DNA from: Methanomassiliicoccales archaeon
GTDB taxonomy: Archaea; Thermoplasmatota; Thermoplasmata; Methanomassiliicoccales; UBA472
NCBI GenBank assembly: GCA_036504055.1
Contig: DASXVU010000016.1
Coordinates: 1-64,000, forward strand
Direction: 5' to 3'
DNA length: 64,000 nt
Part shown: positions 33,615 through 43,059 of the stretch, piece by piece
How positions within the stretch are numbered: the first letter of the stretch is position 1
Layout: each line of letters begins with the position of its first letter
Notes under the pieces: generated by a model
Told to the model about the DNA's origin: nothing
Databases searched by the model: none
Seen by the model: the letters and a program-made list of their open reading frames with translations, nothing else
Made by a program: the position numbers and the translations under genes

Positions 33615-33781
33615 GCCCGAATTATTGAGTGAAATTCAGTCTCATCTTTCTATCTCTCCCAAACAGGTCCTGGTGAATACTAATCGGCATAATGTGGTTT
33701 CGGAGTAGCCAATATCTCATCCATATTTCGAAAAGTATATATTCACTCGAGAACCGATATATTGTGCACAGGGGGAATATA

Positions 33782-34045
33782 ATGGCAGAGAATGTGGCAT
33801 TTAGAATTCAGGTGATGGATACGATCGCAGCTTTGATGACCGCCGCGTTCGGACTAATAGCGGCATTGGCTTGGAACACGGCCATAGCGGATGCAGTGGC
33901 GCAGGCATTTGCCAAACCTGGTGACAAGTTGATGGGTGAATTTGTCTACGCAGTGATCGTCACGATACTGGCAGTTTTGGCTGTAGTATTGATTGGCAGG
34001 GCAATAGCAAAGCTCAAGTCAAAGGTCGCGCCTGAGAAAAAGTGA
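33782..34045 (+). CDS. Small two-helix membrane protein (DUF5654-like)
   Basis: An 87-residue protein with two hydrophobic segments (about residues 12-30 and 53-75, the second FVYAVIVTILAVLAVVLIG) separated by a short loop and followed by a basic tail. It resembles small archaeal proteins grouped as DUF5654; the match is from memory of the pattern and is moderate. A clear TATA-like AAAAGTATATATTC (33732-33745) and the ribosome site GGGGGAA ahead of ATG 33782 support expression. Function unknown. Confidence 0.68.
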   Translation: MAENVAFRIQVMDTIAALMTAAFGLIAALAWNTAIADAVAQAFAKPGDKLMGEFVYAVIVTILAVLAVVLIGRAIAKLKSKVAPEKK

Positions 34046-34265
34046 AAACGGTATACTGAAATCCTTTCCTTATTTTCATGGCATTTTCGATGATACCAAT
34101 TGCCTGCTTGGTTTTCTTCAGGATCAATCCCTTCTCCATCATAGCCATTCTCTTCATCCTGCAGTTCAGAAATCCAACTATCTACCATATGCTTAGCACT
34201 GTTCTGCCGCCCCGTTCACCGCAAACCAAAAATCCCTCTTCTGCTTGAGCAGAGGTGGTGTGATT
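34046..34265. other. Intergenic gap with no gene seen
   Basis: About 220 bases between two small membrane-protein genes. Only scattered AT-rich runs are visible; no RNA gene, repeat or clear terminator hairpin was recognised. Confidence 0.4.
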
Positions 34266-34571
34266 GTGATTTACCTTTCAATAGTGAGCCTAATCATTGG
34301 AGGAATCCTTATTTTTGTCGGAGCCGCCACCCGCAGGGGCTCGGAAATGCTGATCAAGTTCAAGAAGGATAAGATCGCGGATCTGGAGACGGCCCAGCGC
34401 TATGTCGGCAACAACATCATGGTCCTTGGTTTCATAGGCGTGATCGCGGGCGGGGCCACCCTGGCCCAGGGGGAGGACAACTTCTTGGTCTTCTTTGCAT
34501 ACCTAGTGTTCATCGCTTTGTTCATACCCTTGCTCAAGGTCGGCCTGAAGACCTTCGAGACGATTAAGTGA
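34266..34571 (+). CDS. Small membrane protein of unknown function
   Basis: About 101 residues with three hydrophobic segments (near 3-22, 52-70 and 76-95) and a charged loop KFKKDKIADLE between the first two. A GTG start at 34266 is preferred because GAGGTGGTG precedes it; a TTG at 34245 is the longest option. I do not recognise the family. It lies just upstream of the GAPDH gene on the same strand with a 56-base gap. Confidence 0.6.
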   Translation: MIYLSIVSLIIGGILIFVGAATRRGSEMLIKFKKDKIADLETAQRYVGNNIMVLGFIGVIAGGATLAQGEDNFLVFFAYLVFIALFIPLLKVGLKTFETIK

Positions 34572-34627
34572 GTCTCACCGCAAGGGTGATAAAAGATGAC
34601 TGGGATGCAGGGACATAGGTGGACCGA

Positions 34628-35644
34628 ATGAAAGTAAAGGTCGGTGTCAACGGATACGGTACGATCGGCAAGAGGGTAGCCTCGGCAGTCTCCAAGCAGA
34701 ATGACATGGAGATCGTGGGGGTCACCAAGACCAGGCCTAGCTTTGAGGCTGACATTGCCGTCAGGGAAGGCCATCCGCTATATGCCGCCGGCCCGGACGA
34801 TGTTGCCAACTTTGAGAAGGAAGGCTACAAGGTCAACGGGACCTTGGATGACCTCATCGGGAAGGTGGACATCATCGTCGACACCACACCGGGCGGGATC
34901 GGTGAGGCCTACAAGAAGAAATATGAGGCGGCAGGGATCAAGGCGATCTTCCAAGGGGGAGAGGAGCACGGATTGGCTGGCATCTCCTTCAATGCGTTGG
35001 CTAACTACCACGAGGCCTGGGGGGCCAGGTTCGCCCGGGTCGTTTCCTGTAACACCACTGGTCTGGTCCGAACCCTGTTCCCGCTGGATAGGGCGTTCGG
35101 CATTGACCGGGTGACCGCCTCCCTCATACGCAGGGGTGCCGACCCGGGGGATAAGAAAGGGTCCATGCTAAATTCCATCGAGCCATCGCTCAAACTGCCG
35201 ACGCATCATGGGCCAGATGTTCAAACGATAATGCCCTGGATCAAGATCACGACCATGGCGGTGGTCACTCCTACCACACTGATGCATGTCCACTGCATCG
35301 CCGCCGAGCTCAAGAAGAAGGTCAAGGAATCCGAGGTTCTGGAGGTCTGGAACTCGGCTCCCCGGGTCAAGTTGGTCTCGGGAAGGGAAGGTATCAAGTC
35401 CACCGGTCAGGTGATGGAGTTGGCCAGGGATCTAGGTCGCACCCGCGGTGATTTCAACGAGATCGTTGTCTGGAAGGATGGCATAAAGGTGGTGGACAAC
35501 ACACTTTACTACTATCAGGCGGTCCATCAGGAAAGCGATGTCGTTCCGGAGAACGTGGATTGCATCCGGGCAATGATGAAGGTCGAGAACGACCCGATGC
35601 GTTCTATCCACATGACCGATAAGGCCATTGGCATTGGCAAGTAA
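34628..35644 (+). CDS. gap: Type II glyceraldehyde-3-phosphate dehydrogenase
   Basis: Archaeal NAD(P)-dependent enzyme interconverting glyceraldehyde-3-phosphate and 1,3-bisphosphoglycerate. The 338-residue protein has the Rossmann start VKVGVNGYGTIGKRVASAV, the archaeal TKTRPSFEA loop, and the catalytic Cys in VVSCNTTGLVRTL near residue 140. The shared HHGPDVQTIMP segment distinguishes it from bacterial type I enzymes. ATG 34628 is used rather than the GTG nine bases upstream. Phosphoglycerate kinase, the next pathway enzyme, is encoded 1.4 kb downstream. Confidence 0.95.
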   Translation: MKVKVGVNGYGTIGKRVASAVSKQNDMEIVGVTKTRPSFEADIAVREGHPLYAAGPDDVANFEKEGYKVNGTLDDLIGKVDIIVDTTPGGIGEAYKKKYEAAGIKAIFQGGEEHGLAGISFNALANYHEAWGARFARVVSCNTTGLVRTLFPLDRAFGIDRVTASLIRRGADPGDKKGSMLNSIEPSLKLPTHHGPDVQTIMPWIKITTMAVVTPTTLMHVHCIAAELKKKVKESEVLEVWNSAPRVKLVSGREGIKSTGQVMELARDLGRTRGDFNEIVVWKDGIKVVDNTLYYYQAVHQESDVVPENVDCIRAMMKVENDPMRSIHMTDKAIGIGK

Positions 35645-35655
35645 GGGATCTTATT

Positions 35656-36696
35656 TCAACCTGGCCGGCGGAACTTGCCGGCCGGTACGGTTATTTCGAA
35701 ACGAGCGCCTCTGCCTGGTATGCCATTCTCAACAATGGTCAGTCCGGTTATCCCGAGCACTTCGACGGTCATGTACAGTCCGTACCCGGTGTTCTTACCG
35801 TAGCCGCGCTTGAAGATGACCTCCTTCTCTTCTGTGATAACTCCTTTACCATCATCCTGGAAGATCAGTTTCATGTTCCCGGAGACTGACTGATCGCTGA
35901 CCGTGACCGTCCTAACCTTCTCCCCATGCCTCAACGAGTTTTCCAGCAAATTGTAGAACACCCGCTCGATCATTGGGTCGGCGTAGACCTCGACGCCTTC
36001 CACCTCGATACTGATGCTCACGTCGCTCCTTGAGAGCGAACCCAGCATCCCCCGGATGGTGTGCTCGACATTGATCCAGACTGGCCGTTTCGAGCCGATC
36101 TCCTGATAGAGCTTGGTGAACTCCATCTGCTTCTTGATCACCTCGCTCGCTGCCCTGGCCTTCTGTATATATCTGAGAAGTATCTCATCGTGGGTCTTGG
36201 ACTGGGCAAGTTCCAGATATCCGAACAGGCCGGTCAAGGAGTTCAATACGTCATGCCTTGTGGCCGAGCCCAGGATGTTGAGCTTCTTGTTCGCCAGCTC
36301 TAAGGCGAATTCCGCCTCCTGGTGGTCGGTGATGTCCAAGGCATGAACGACCAATCGCCTTTGACCCTGAGAATCGATGACCAAGATGCCATGACATTCT
36401 ATCCATCTCCAGCTCCCATCCGAATGGATGACCCTGAGGACCGTTGACTTGGCAGTCCCGCCTTCCAGTACCCTTGTCGATGCCTCGACGAGAATTGGAA
36501 CGTCGTCGATATGGATGAAATCCAGGATCTTCTTACCCACCAACGAACCGGGGTCCATACTGAGTATCTTTTTCACCGTGGTGTTGGCGAACAGGATGTT
36601 CATTTTCGGATCGATGATGGTGATGATGTTCGGAGAATCATCTACCAGTGCCGGGAAATAATTATCATCTCTGCAGAAGTCGTTCTTGGTGCCCAA
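35656..36696 (-). CDS. PAS-domain sensor histidine kinase
   Basis: A predicted soluble histidine kinase of about 346 residues. A PAS domain (about 15-125, SPNIITIIDPKMNILFANTT...) precedes a phosphoacceptor helix with the motif ATRHDVLNSLTG and a C-terminal HATPase_c domain with N-box FYNLLENSLRHGE and G-box IFQDDGKGV. No membrane segment is seen and no response regulator lies next to it, so it is an orphan. The longest frame starts at a TTG (36744) that coincides with a TATA-like TATTTAAAAC; I prefer the TTG at 36696, which has AGGGGAA upstream. Confidence 0.86.
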   Translation of the reverse strand: MGTKNDFCRDDNYFPALVDDSPNIITIIDPKMNILFANTTVKKILSMDPGSLVGKKILDFIHIDDVPILVEASTRVLEGGTAKSTVLRVIHSDGSWRWIECHGILVIDSQGQRRLVVHALDITDHQEAEFALELANKKLNILGSATRHDVLNSLTGLFGYLELAQSKTHDEILLRYIQKARAASEVIKKQMEFTKLYQEIGSKRPVWINVEHTIRGMLGSLSRSDVSISIEVEGVEVYADPMIERVFYNLLENSLRHGEKVRTVTVSDQSVSGNMKLIFQDDGKGVITEEKEVIFKRGYGKNTGYGLYMTVEVLGITGLTIVENGIPGRGARFEITVPAGKFRRPG

Positions 36697-36744
36697 GTTG
36701 CGTTCCCCTATCAATAAATTGATGGCTTCCCGTTTTAAATACAA

Positions 36745-37062
36745 TTCGAATCAATTTCCGTCATTGATATGACACAGTGTCCAGGCATACCAATTGGACG
36801 ATCTCATGTTCATCGGGGAGGGCCGATCGGCGCTCAGAATCAGCCCATCGATGAGGCGGTCATGATCGGAGAGCCTTACCATCGATCAGCCTCTATCGTT
36901 CCGCCTCCTTCTCGTTCATGCATCGAGGTCGATATATCTATTGGTGACAATAACATCCGAGGCACCTCGAAAGAATAATCTAGGACAAGGTGATTGCTCT
37001 TCAAGAATCGGCGTGGGAGTTGGCCACATGTGTGTCCGCATCTCCTGTTCGGGGTATTTCCG
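36745..37062. promoter_or_regulatory. Divergent intergenic region (histidine kinase / pgk)
   Basis: About 320 bases with no supported gene. A TATA-like GATATATCTA at 36931-36940 would start the pgk transcript near 36962 and leave a leader of about 100 bases. The kinase promoter is at the left edge (about 36732-36742, minus strand). Short inverted segments (GGCCGATCGGC near 36826-36836, a self-complementary 11-mer) are present; their role is unknown. Confidence 0.4.
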
Positions 37063-38307
37063 ATGAAAGAATTCAACACTCTCGACGATTTCAATTTCAA
37101 GGACAAGACTGTCATACTCAGGGTGGACATCAATTGTCCGTTGAACAAGCAGGACCTGTCCCTGGAGGACGACAACCGTATCGTTCAAGTGTTGCCCACG
37201 ATCAGGGAGCTCTTGGAGAACGGTGCTAAAGTCGTGATCATCGCCCATCAGGGCCGTATGGGGGATTGGGACTATTGCCCATTGGACCAGCATGCCAGGG
37301 CTCTGAGCGAGCACCTTGGTTTCGAAGTACCCTATGTGGACGATCTGTATGGTGAAGAGGCCAAGAAGGCGATCCGATCGATGCGATCGGGCAGTGCCAT
37401 CGTTCTTAAGAACGTTCGGTCCATGGAATGTGAGCAGGAAAAGATGACCATGGAAGAACATTCCAGGTCCGACCTGGTGCAGAACCTGGCGCCGCTGGCC
37501 GATTATTATGTTTCCGACGCCTTTGGGGCGGCACATCGGGCCCACTGCTCCCTTATCGGCTTCCAGGCCATCCTGCCCTCCGCGGCCGGAAGGTTGCTGG
37601 AGAAGGAACTCACTGCGCTGGGTGAGGTCTTTGACCAGCCGAAGAGGCCGTGCGTGTTCGTCCTGGGCGGTTCGAAGTTCACCGATTCGATCAAGGTCAT
37701 CGACCGGGTCCTTAACATGAAGATCGCTGACTGGGTTATATTGGTGGGCCTCTCGGCCAATGCTCTCCTGAAGGCAAGAGGTGTCGACCTCGGGCCGGCA
37801 AGCGAGGAGATACTGATGAAGGAGTTCACCCCCGAGAACCTGGACGCGGCGAGGAAACTCTTGCACGAGAAAGGGAGCAAGATCCTGCTCCCTCACGATG
37901 TCGCTGTGGATGCCAAGGGAAAGAGGCTCGAGGTAAAGGTCGGGGATCTGCCTTCCGAATACCCGATAATGGATATCGGTTCCCATTCGACGGCTAAGTT
38001 CTCCAAGGTCGTCCAAGGCGCTGGCACCGTGTTCATGTCCGGTCCGGCCGGTGTCTTTGAGCGCGAGGAGTTCTCCATCGCGACCAAGGAACTGATGAAC
38101 GCAGCCGTTTCTGGGCATGCCTTCACCGTGATCGGAGGCGGGCACACCGTGAGCGCCGCGGAGAAGTTCGGGCTATTTGACCGATTCTCCTATGTGAGCA
38201 CCGGGGGAGGGGCGCTGGAGACATATCTTCTCGGCAAACCGATGCCAGTGGTTGAGGCGCTCAAAGTTGCGTACGAGCGCGAACTGGCAAAATGCAAGGC
38301 CAAGTAA
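37063..38307 (+). CDS. pgk: Phosphoglycerate kinase
   Basis: ATP-dependent interconversion of 1,3-bisphosphoglycerate and 3-phosphoglycerate. The 414-residue protein begins MKEFNTLDDFNFKDKTVILR and keeps the VDINCPLN substrate motif, the basic-patch HQGRMGDWDY, SDAFGAAHRAHCS, FVLGGSKFTDSI and the C-terminal GGGHTVSA nucleotide motif. Archaeal-type start and spacing are used; a TTG at 36994 would add a 23-residue extension with no match to the family. It is followed by a gap and the convergent lysine operon. Confidence 0.95.
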   Translation: MKEFNTLDDFNFKDKTVILRVDINCPLNKQDLSLEDDNRIVQVLPTIRELLENGAKVVIIAHQGRMGDWDYCPLDQHARALSEHLGFEVPYVDDLYGEEAKKAIRSMRSGSAIVLKNVRSMECEQEKMTMEEHSRSDLVQNLAPLADYYVSDAFGAAHRAHCSLIGFQAILPSAAGRLLEKELTALGEVFDQPKRPCVFVLGGSKFTDSIKVIDRVLNMKIADWVILVGLSANALLKARGVDLGPASEEILMKEFTPENLDAARKLLHEKGSKILLPHDVAVDAKGKRLEVKVGDLPSEYPIMDIGSHSTAKFSKVVQGAGTVFMSGPAGVFEREEFSIATKELMNAAVSGHAFTVIGGGHTVSAAEKFGLFDRFSYVSTGGGALETYLLGKPMPVVEALKVAYERELAKCKAK

Positions 38308-38450
38308 GGCGGTCAAACCCCTGATCTGTGTTCCGGGTCATTTCGGCTCGAGCCATCTCGTTCCAAACATCAATATTTCAAGAAAAATTGCAGGCTGGTC
38401 CACATCGTGATGGACCAGCTGGTTTTGGTGGGGGGAATCCCCATGCGATC

Positions 38451-39608
38451 TCAGAGGACCTTCCGCATCCTTTCCAACGCCTCTTCGATACGCTCCGCCG
38501 GCTGGGTCGTTGCCATGCGAATGTATCCTTCGCCACCTTCCCCGAAGCCGACCCCCGGAGTGACGACCACCCCGACGCTGAGCATTTTCTCGGCGAACTT
38601 CATGGAGCTGCCATCTATCTTAAGCCAGAGGTAGAATGTCCCCAGGGGCGGATCGACCTTGAAACCGAGCTTCCGCAGGCCGCCGACCAGTACGTCCCGG
38701 CGGTGCTGGTAGATCTCTATGTTCTTCTTGACGCACTCCGGTTTCTCCTTGGTCGCATACATGTTCAGGGCCATGACCATGGCCTTTTGGATGAACTTGG
38801 GCGCTCCGGAGTCGATCTGGGACTTGGTCTTCTTCAGTCCGGCGATCAGGTTCGCGTCGCCGACCGCATAGCCGATACGGTAACCGGTCATGTTGAACGT
38901 CTTGGACAGCGAACCGAACTCGATGGCCTCGTTGCTCTTGCAGCATTCCAGTACACTGGGGGCCTCATAGCCATCGAAGGTCATTTCCGAATATGCGTTA
39001 TCGTAGCAGAAGATGGTGTCCGTCTCCAATGCCCACATGGCCGCCTTCCGGAGGAAATCCCTCCCGCAGGTAGCTCCGGTCGGGTTATTCGGATAGTTCA
39101 GGTACAGCATCCTTGCATCGGACGGCAGATGGTCCAGGTTGGGGAGGAATTTGTTCTCCGCCCGGAGCGGGAACCTCACCGGAACCGCGTCACATAGGGT
39201 CGCCGCTCCCGCCGAATAGACTGGATATGCCACATCTGGGCATAGCACCTTCTCGCCTGGATTGACAAAGGCCCGGCATATGTTCGCCAGTCCCTCCTTG
39301 GAACCGATGAGTATGGCCACCTGTCCCTGCGGGTCCACATTGACCCCGAAGCGCCTCTCGTACCAATCCGCCACCGCCTGGCGCGCGTCAGCCTCGCCGC
39401 TGCTGGACGGATAGCGATGGTTCTCCGGGTCGTCCAGCTGCTTCTTGATCTCCTCGATGATCGGGGCCGGGGTCGGCAGGTCGGGGTCCCCGATGCCGAA
39501 ATCGATGATGTCCAGTCCCTCGTTCTTCTTGACCCTTACCTTTTCCTCGATCTCCGCGAAAAGATATGGTGGTAACTTCTTCAATCTGGTAGCTTGTTCG
39601 AACGCCAT
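38451..39608 (-). CDS. dapL: LL-diaminopimelate aminotransferase (DapL-type)
   Basis: PLP-dependent aminotransferase, 385 residues. In the DapL route it converts tetrahydrodipicolinate directly to LL-diaminopimelate with glutamate, bypassing the succinylated or acetylated steps. The FGIGDPDLPTP N-terminal segment, YLNYPNNPTGATC (Asn for PLP), FCYDNAYSEM, and EFGSLSKTFNMTGYRIG with the PLP-lysine in SLSKT are conserved. It is the last gene of the lysine operon, which contains no dapD, dapE or dapC, and this supports the DapL assignment over other class I aminotransferases. Start at 39608 follows GGTGTGGGAA. Confidence 0.87.
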   Translation of the reverse strand: MAFEQATRLKKLPPYLFAEIEEKVRVKKNEGLDIIDFGIGDPDLPTPAPIIEEIKKQLDDPENHRYPSSSGEADARQAVADWYERRFGVNVDPQGQVAILIGSKEGLANICRAFVNPGEKVLCPDVAYPVYSAGAATLCDAVPVRFPLRAENKFLPNLDHLPSDARMLYLNYPNNPTGATCGRDFLRKAAMWALETDTIFCYDNAYSEMTFDGYEAPSVLECCKSNEAIEFGSLSKTFNMTGYRIGYAVGDANLIAGLKKTKSQIDSGAPKFIQKAMVMALNMYATKEKPECVKKNIEIYQHRRDVLVGGLRKLGFKVDPPLGTFYLWLKIDGSSMKFAEKMLSVGVVVTPGVGFGEGGEGYIRMATTQPAERIEEALERMRKVL

Positions 39609-39617
39609 TTCCCACAC

Positions 39618-40445
39618 CTACTCCGTTTCGCCCTGGAACACTCTGGCCGCCGGGCCTCTCATGGTCACGGAACCAAGATCCTTTGATACCGCGATCCACA
39701 GGCTGCCTCCGGGCAATCTGACCTCGATCTCACTCTCGTACGGGACTAGTCCCTGGAGGGCGGCGGCGACCGCCGTCGCGCACGCGCCGGTCCCGCAGGC
39801 CATGGTCCAGCCAGCGCCTCTTTCGAGCACTTTGACCGTCAATATTCCATTCGATGATTTAACGAATTCTACGTTCGTTCTCTTGGGGAACGAGTCATCT
39901 GACTGGATTAGGGGGGCGAGCCTCTCCTGCTCTTCGTCAGTGAACTCCTGGAACGTGATGAAATGGGGGTTTCCCATGGAGACCGCGGTCCCCCGGATCT
40001 TCCTGCCGCCGATCTCCAGCACAGAATCGATGAACTTGCCAGGACACCTCATCGGGACCTTGGAGCACTCCAGCTCGGCGGCTCCCATGCCCACCTTGAC
40101 ATCGGTGACATGGTCCCCGGTCACCGTACATTCGATGGTCTTGATCCCGGCCAGTGTATCAATGGTCATGTGCTTCTTCTTGACCATGCCGAAGTCGTAA
40201 AGGTGCTTTGCCATACATCGGATGCCATTTCCGCACATCTCCGCCACGGAACCGTCTGAGTTCAGGATGCTCATTGTGGCATCGGCCCGGGCTGAGCGTT
40301 CCACGTATAGTATGCCGTCCGCCCCTATACCGAAGCGGCGGTCGCACACCGACCTCACCCATGCCGGGTCCTTGTTGGCGCTGCCGTCGAAATTGTCCAA
40401 GATAACGAAATCGTTGCCGATCCCGTGATACTTCCAGAACTTCAC
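39618..40445 (-). CDS. dapF: Diaminopimelate epimerase
   Basis: Converts LL- to meso-diaminopimelate without a cofactor using two active-site cysteines. The 275-residue protein has KYHGIGNDFVILDN at the start, one catalytic Cys in VAEMCGNGIRC and the other in WTMACGTGACAT. It begins at a GTG (40443-40445) that overlaps the lysA stop by four bases, and dapL follows nine bases later, confirming the operon. Confidence 0.95.
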   Translation of the reverse strand: MKFWKYHGIGNDFVILDNFDGSANKDPAWVRSVCDRRFGIGADGILYVERSARADATMSILNSDGSVAEMCGNGIRCMAKHLYDFGMVKKKHMTIDTLAGIKTIECTVTGDHVTDVKVGMGAAELECSKVPMRCPGKFIDSVLEIGGRKIRGTAVSMGNPHFITFQEFTDEEQERLAPLIQSDDSFPKRTNVEFVKSSNGILTVKVLERGAGWTMACGTGACATAVAAALQGLVPYESEIEVRLPGGSLWIAVSKDLGSVTMRGPAARVFQGETE

Positions 40446-41701
40446 ACCATCAGCCTTCCCGGTACTTTCTGGTGGGCGGTAAGGTCGTCCAGCGTTTGAG
40501 CCTCCCGGATCCGGTTCATCTGGCCATCCTTGACCAGTACCTCCGCCGGAAGCGGTCTAGAGTTATAGTTCGAGGCCATCGTGAATCCGTACGCCCCCGC
40601 GTCGTATACCGCGATGAGGTCCCCGAGCTCGATCTGGGGCAGCATCCTGTCCCGGGCGATGAAGTCCCCGGTTTCGCAGATCGGTCCGACGATGTCGTAG
40701 TTGAACGTCGCCCTGGCCCCGAACTTGTTGGCCACTGCCACATGGTGGAAGGAGCCGTAGAAGGCGGGCCGTATCAGCGTGTTGAACCCGGCGTCCACTC
40801 CGGCAAAGGTCTTCTCCGGATGCTCCTTGATGTCCCCCACCGTGGTCAGCAGGACCGTGGTGTCGGCCACCAGGTAGCGCCCCGGTTCGATGGCCAGTTT
40901 CCTCACATAGCAGTTCTTCCTGATGTAGCCGGTCACTTCGGAGGACAGAGCGTCAACGTCCATGTGGTTGTCCTCCAGATGGTAGGGAATGCCGATCCCC
41001 CCTCCGATATCGATCGTCTCCAGGGTCAGCCCCAGATTCTCCCGGATGCTGTTGGCGATGTCGACCAGTACCTGGGTGACCTGGAGGAAGGGCCCGGTCT
41101 CCTGCACGCCCGCCCCGATGTGGGCGTGGATGCCGAACGGCTCGAATCCCAGGGAAAGCGCTTCCTGATATGTGTCGAGGATCTGTTCCTTAGGAACGCC
41201 GAACTTCGTGGTCTTGGCCCCGGTCACCACATGCTGGTGATGCCCTGCTCCCACCCCGGGATTGACCCGGAACGATATGGGATGTTTATTGTCCATTACC
41301 GCCAGCCGTCTCAGCTGGTTTATCGAGTCCACATTGATGGGGATGCCCAGGTCGACCACTTGCTGCATCTCCTTGTCCGAGACCATTACCCCGGTGTAGA
41401 GGATCCGGTCCGGGGCGAACCCGGCCTGCAGGCACAATCTGGCCTCATACACGGACACGGCGTCGATGCAAGACCCTTCCTGCTGCAGGATGCGCAGCAG
41501 GGATAGGTTGGTGTTCGCCTTGCATGCATAGTGGATCCGCGTGGGCATGTTCTTCTGGAATGCCTTGTCGATGCGCTGGAAATTGCCTCTAAGAGCATCC
41601 TCGTCGGTAACATAGACCGGAGTACCGTATTTTGCGGCGATATCGGTCGCCTTCACTCCGCCAATGATCATCTGACCCTTGTCACTCTTGAAATCTCTCA
41701 T
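40442..41701 (-). CDS. lysA: Diaminopimelate decarboxylase
   Basis: PLP-dependent decarboxylation of meso-diaminopimelate to lysine, the last step of the pathway. The 419-residue protein has YACKANTNLSLLRILQQEG with the PLP Lys, the GVGAGHHQHVVTGAKTTKFG loop, DIGGGIGIPY, EPGRYLVADT for phosphate binding, and GPICETGDFIARD with the catalytic Cys. The start MRDFKSDKGQMII at 41701 is preferred; upstream frame runs into lysC. The stop overlaps the dapF start (GTGA). Confidence 0.95.
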   Translation of the reverse strand: MRDFKSDKGQMIIGGVKATDIAAKYGTPVYVTDEDALRGNFQRIDKAFQKNMPTRIHYACKANTNLSLLRILQQEGSCIDAVSVYEARLCLQAGFAPDRILYTGVMVSDKEMQQVVDLGIPINVDSINQLRRLAVMDNKHPISFRVNPGVGAGHHQHVVTGAKTTKFGVPKEQILDTYQEALSLGFEPFGIHAHIGAGVQETGPFLQVTQVLVDIANSIRENLGLTLETIDIGGGIGIPYHLEDNHMDVDALSSEVTGYIRKNCYVRKLAIEPGRYLVADTTVLLTTVGDIKEHPEKTFAGVDAGFNTLIRPAFYGSFHHVAVANKFGARATFNYDIVGPICETGDFIARDRMLPQIELGDLIAVYDAGAYGFTMASNYNSRPLPAEVLVKDGQMNRIREAQTLDDLTAHQKVPGRLMV

Positions 41702-41706
41702 CCAAA

Positions 41707-43059
41707 TCACCCTATGTACATCTCGTGAAGTTTTCTTATCACATCTATGGCCCTGGAGCTGGGAACGACGAAGTTGAGCGCCACGTCCGACGCCCCCTCC
41801 GAGATCATCTCCACGTTCGCTCCCACTGCCGCCACCGCGGCGAACACCTTCGCAGCGGAACCGACGTTCTCCAGCAGTCTGTCGCCTACGGCGCATATGA
41901 GCGCCATGTCCTCCTTGACGGTCACCGACTCAATGTCCTCTTTGAGGGAACCGACCCGCTCCATGACCTCGGCGATCGAGGAGGAGGGCAATGCTACCGC
42001 CAATGTGGATAGTGATGTTGATACCGCATAGGTGGATACGCCGTTGGCATTGACCGTTTCCAGTAACCTGGTCAACAGGCTCGGCTGGTAGGCGATCTCC
42101 GATGAATAGAACTTGACCACTACCAGATCGGTCTTCATCGCTACGCTCCTTAATAGCGTCGTCCCGGCGGTCTTCATGCTGAATATCTTGGTGCCATAGG
42201 CGTCCGGCTTGAAGGTGTTCTTGACCCAAACGGGAATGTTCTTGCGCTTTGCTGGCTCGATGGTGCGGGGATGTAAGACCTTGGCACCGAAGTACGCCAG
42301 TTCGGCCGCTTCACCATAATCCATATCATGTATGGTCTTGGCCTCGGGAACGATGCGCGGATCCGCGCTCATGAAACCGGTCACGTCCGTCCATATCTCC
42401 AGGACATCGGCATCGAGGCCGTTCGCCACGACCGATCCGGAATAGTCCGAGCCGCCACGGCCGAACGTGAGCGGCCGGCCCAACCGTTCGCAGCCGTAGA
42501 AGCCGGTGATGATCGGGACCCACCCCTCGTTGATCATCGGCGCGATCGTCGCCATCAGGTTCTTGGAGGTCGCCATCAGGTCAGCCGTGCCGTTTCCCGG
42601 CATGCCAGTTGCCACGATGCCCGCCTCCTCAGACAGGATCGGGACAGCCTCCACGTCCTTGGAGCGGAGGATGTACGTAAGTGTCAAGGAGGACAGCCTT
42701 TCTCCCCACGACTGGACCGCATCCTGGATCATGATCCGGTCCTCGTTCTTGTGGTAGAACTCCAAGAGGTCGTGCAGTTTCTCCAGCCGATCGTCCAGCC
42801 TGAGCTGGAATGCAGCCATGTTGTTCTCGTCCATCCTGCCGGTGGCGGCCTGCATGTGCTTTTCTCTCAGCTTTTCCACCATGCCGCGCGGCTCCGATTC
42901 CATGTCCTTCATGGCAGCGATAAGGGAATTGGTGACCCCTGACATGGCTGAAACGACCACTGCCTTCTTCGCTGGTTCTCTCTTGATTATGTCGGAGGTA
43001 CGCTCCATGGCCTCCCCGGAACCAACGCTGGTGCCTCCGAACTTCATGACCTTGATCAT
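41707..43059 (-). CDS. lysC: Aspartate kinase
   Basis: ATP-dependent phosphorylation of aspartate, the entry step to lysine, threonine and methionine. The 450-residue protein starts MIKVMKFGGTSVGSGEAM, the kinase core with KFGGTS, and keeps FGRGGSDYSG for aspartate/ATP binding. About 150 C-terminal residues form paired ACT domains (VVKFYSSEI... and ALICAVGDRLL...), which suggests lysine feedback control. ATG 43059 overlaps the dapB stop by four bases. Placement inside the dap cluster marks it as the lysine-dedicated enzyme. Confidence 0.95.
   Translation of the reverse strand: MIKVMKFGGTSVGSGEAMERTSDIIKREPAKKAVVVSAMSGVTNSLIAAMKDMESEPRGMVEKLREKHMQAATGRMDENNMAAFQLRLDDRLEKLHDLLEFYHKNEDRIMIQDAVQSWGERLSSLTLTYILRSKDVEAVPILSEEAGIVATGMPGNGTADLMATSKNLMATIAPMINEGWVPIITGFYGCERLGRPLTFGRGGSDYSGSVVANGLDADVLEIWTDVTGFMSADPRIVPEAKTIHDMDYGEAAELAYFGAKVLHPRTIEPAKRKNIPVWVKNTFKPDAYGTKIFSMKTAGTTLLRSVAMKTDLVVVKFYSSEIAYQPSLLTRLLETVNANGVSTYAVSTSLSTLAVALPSSSIAEVMERVGSLKEDIESVTVKEDMALICAVGDRLLENVGSAAKVFAAVAAVGANVEMISEGASDVALNFVVPSSRAIDVIRKLHEMYIG

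Noticed and set aside
36769-36978. Plus-strand open frame in the gap before pgk
   Set aside because: Only 69 codons, no ribosome site, covers a promoter (TATA at 36931), and the product has no motif.
36916-38145. Minus-strand open frame of 409 codons antisense to pgk
   Set aside because: The plus strand encodes clear phosphoglycerate kinase motifs over the same bases; the antisense product is compositionally odd (His, Asp, Gln, Leu) and matches no family.
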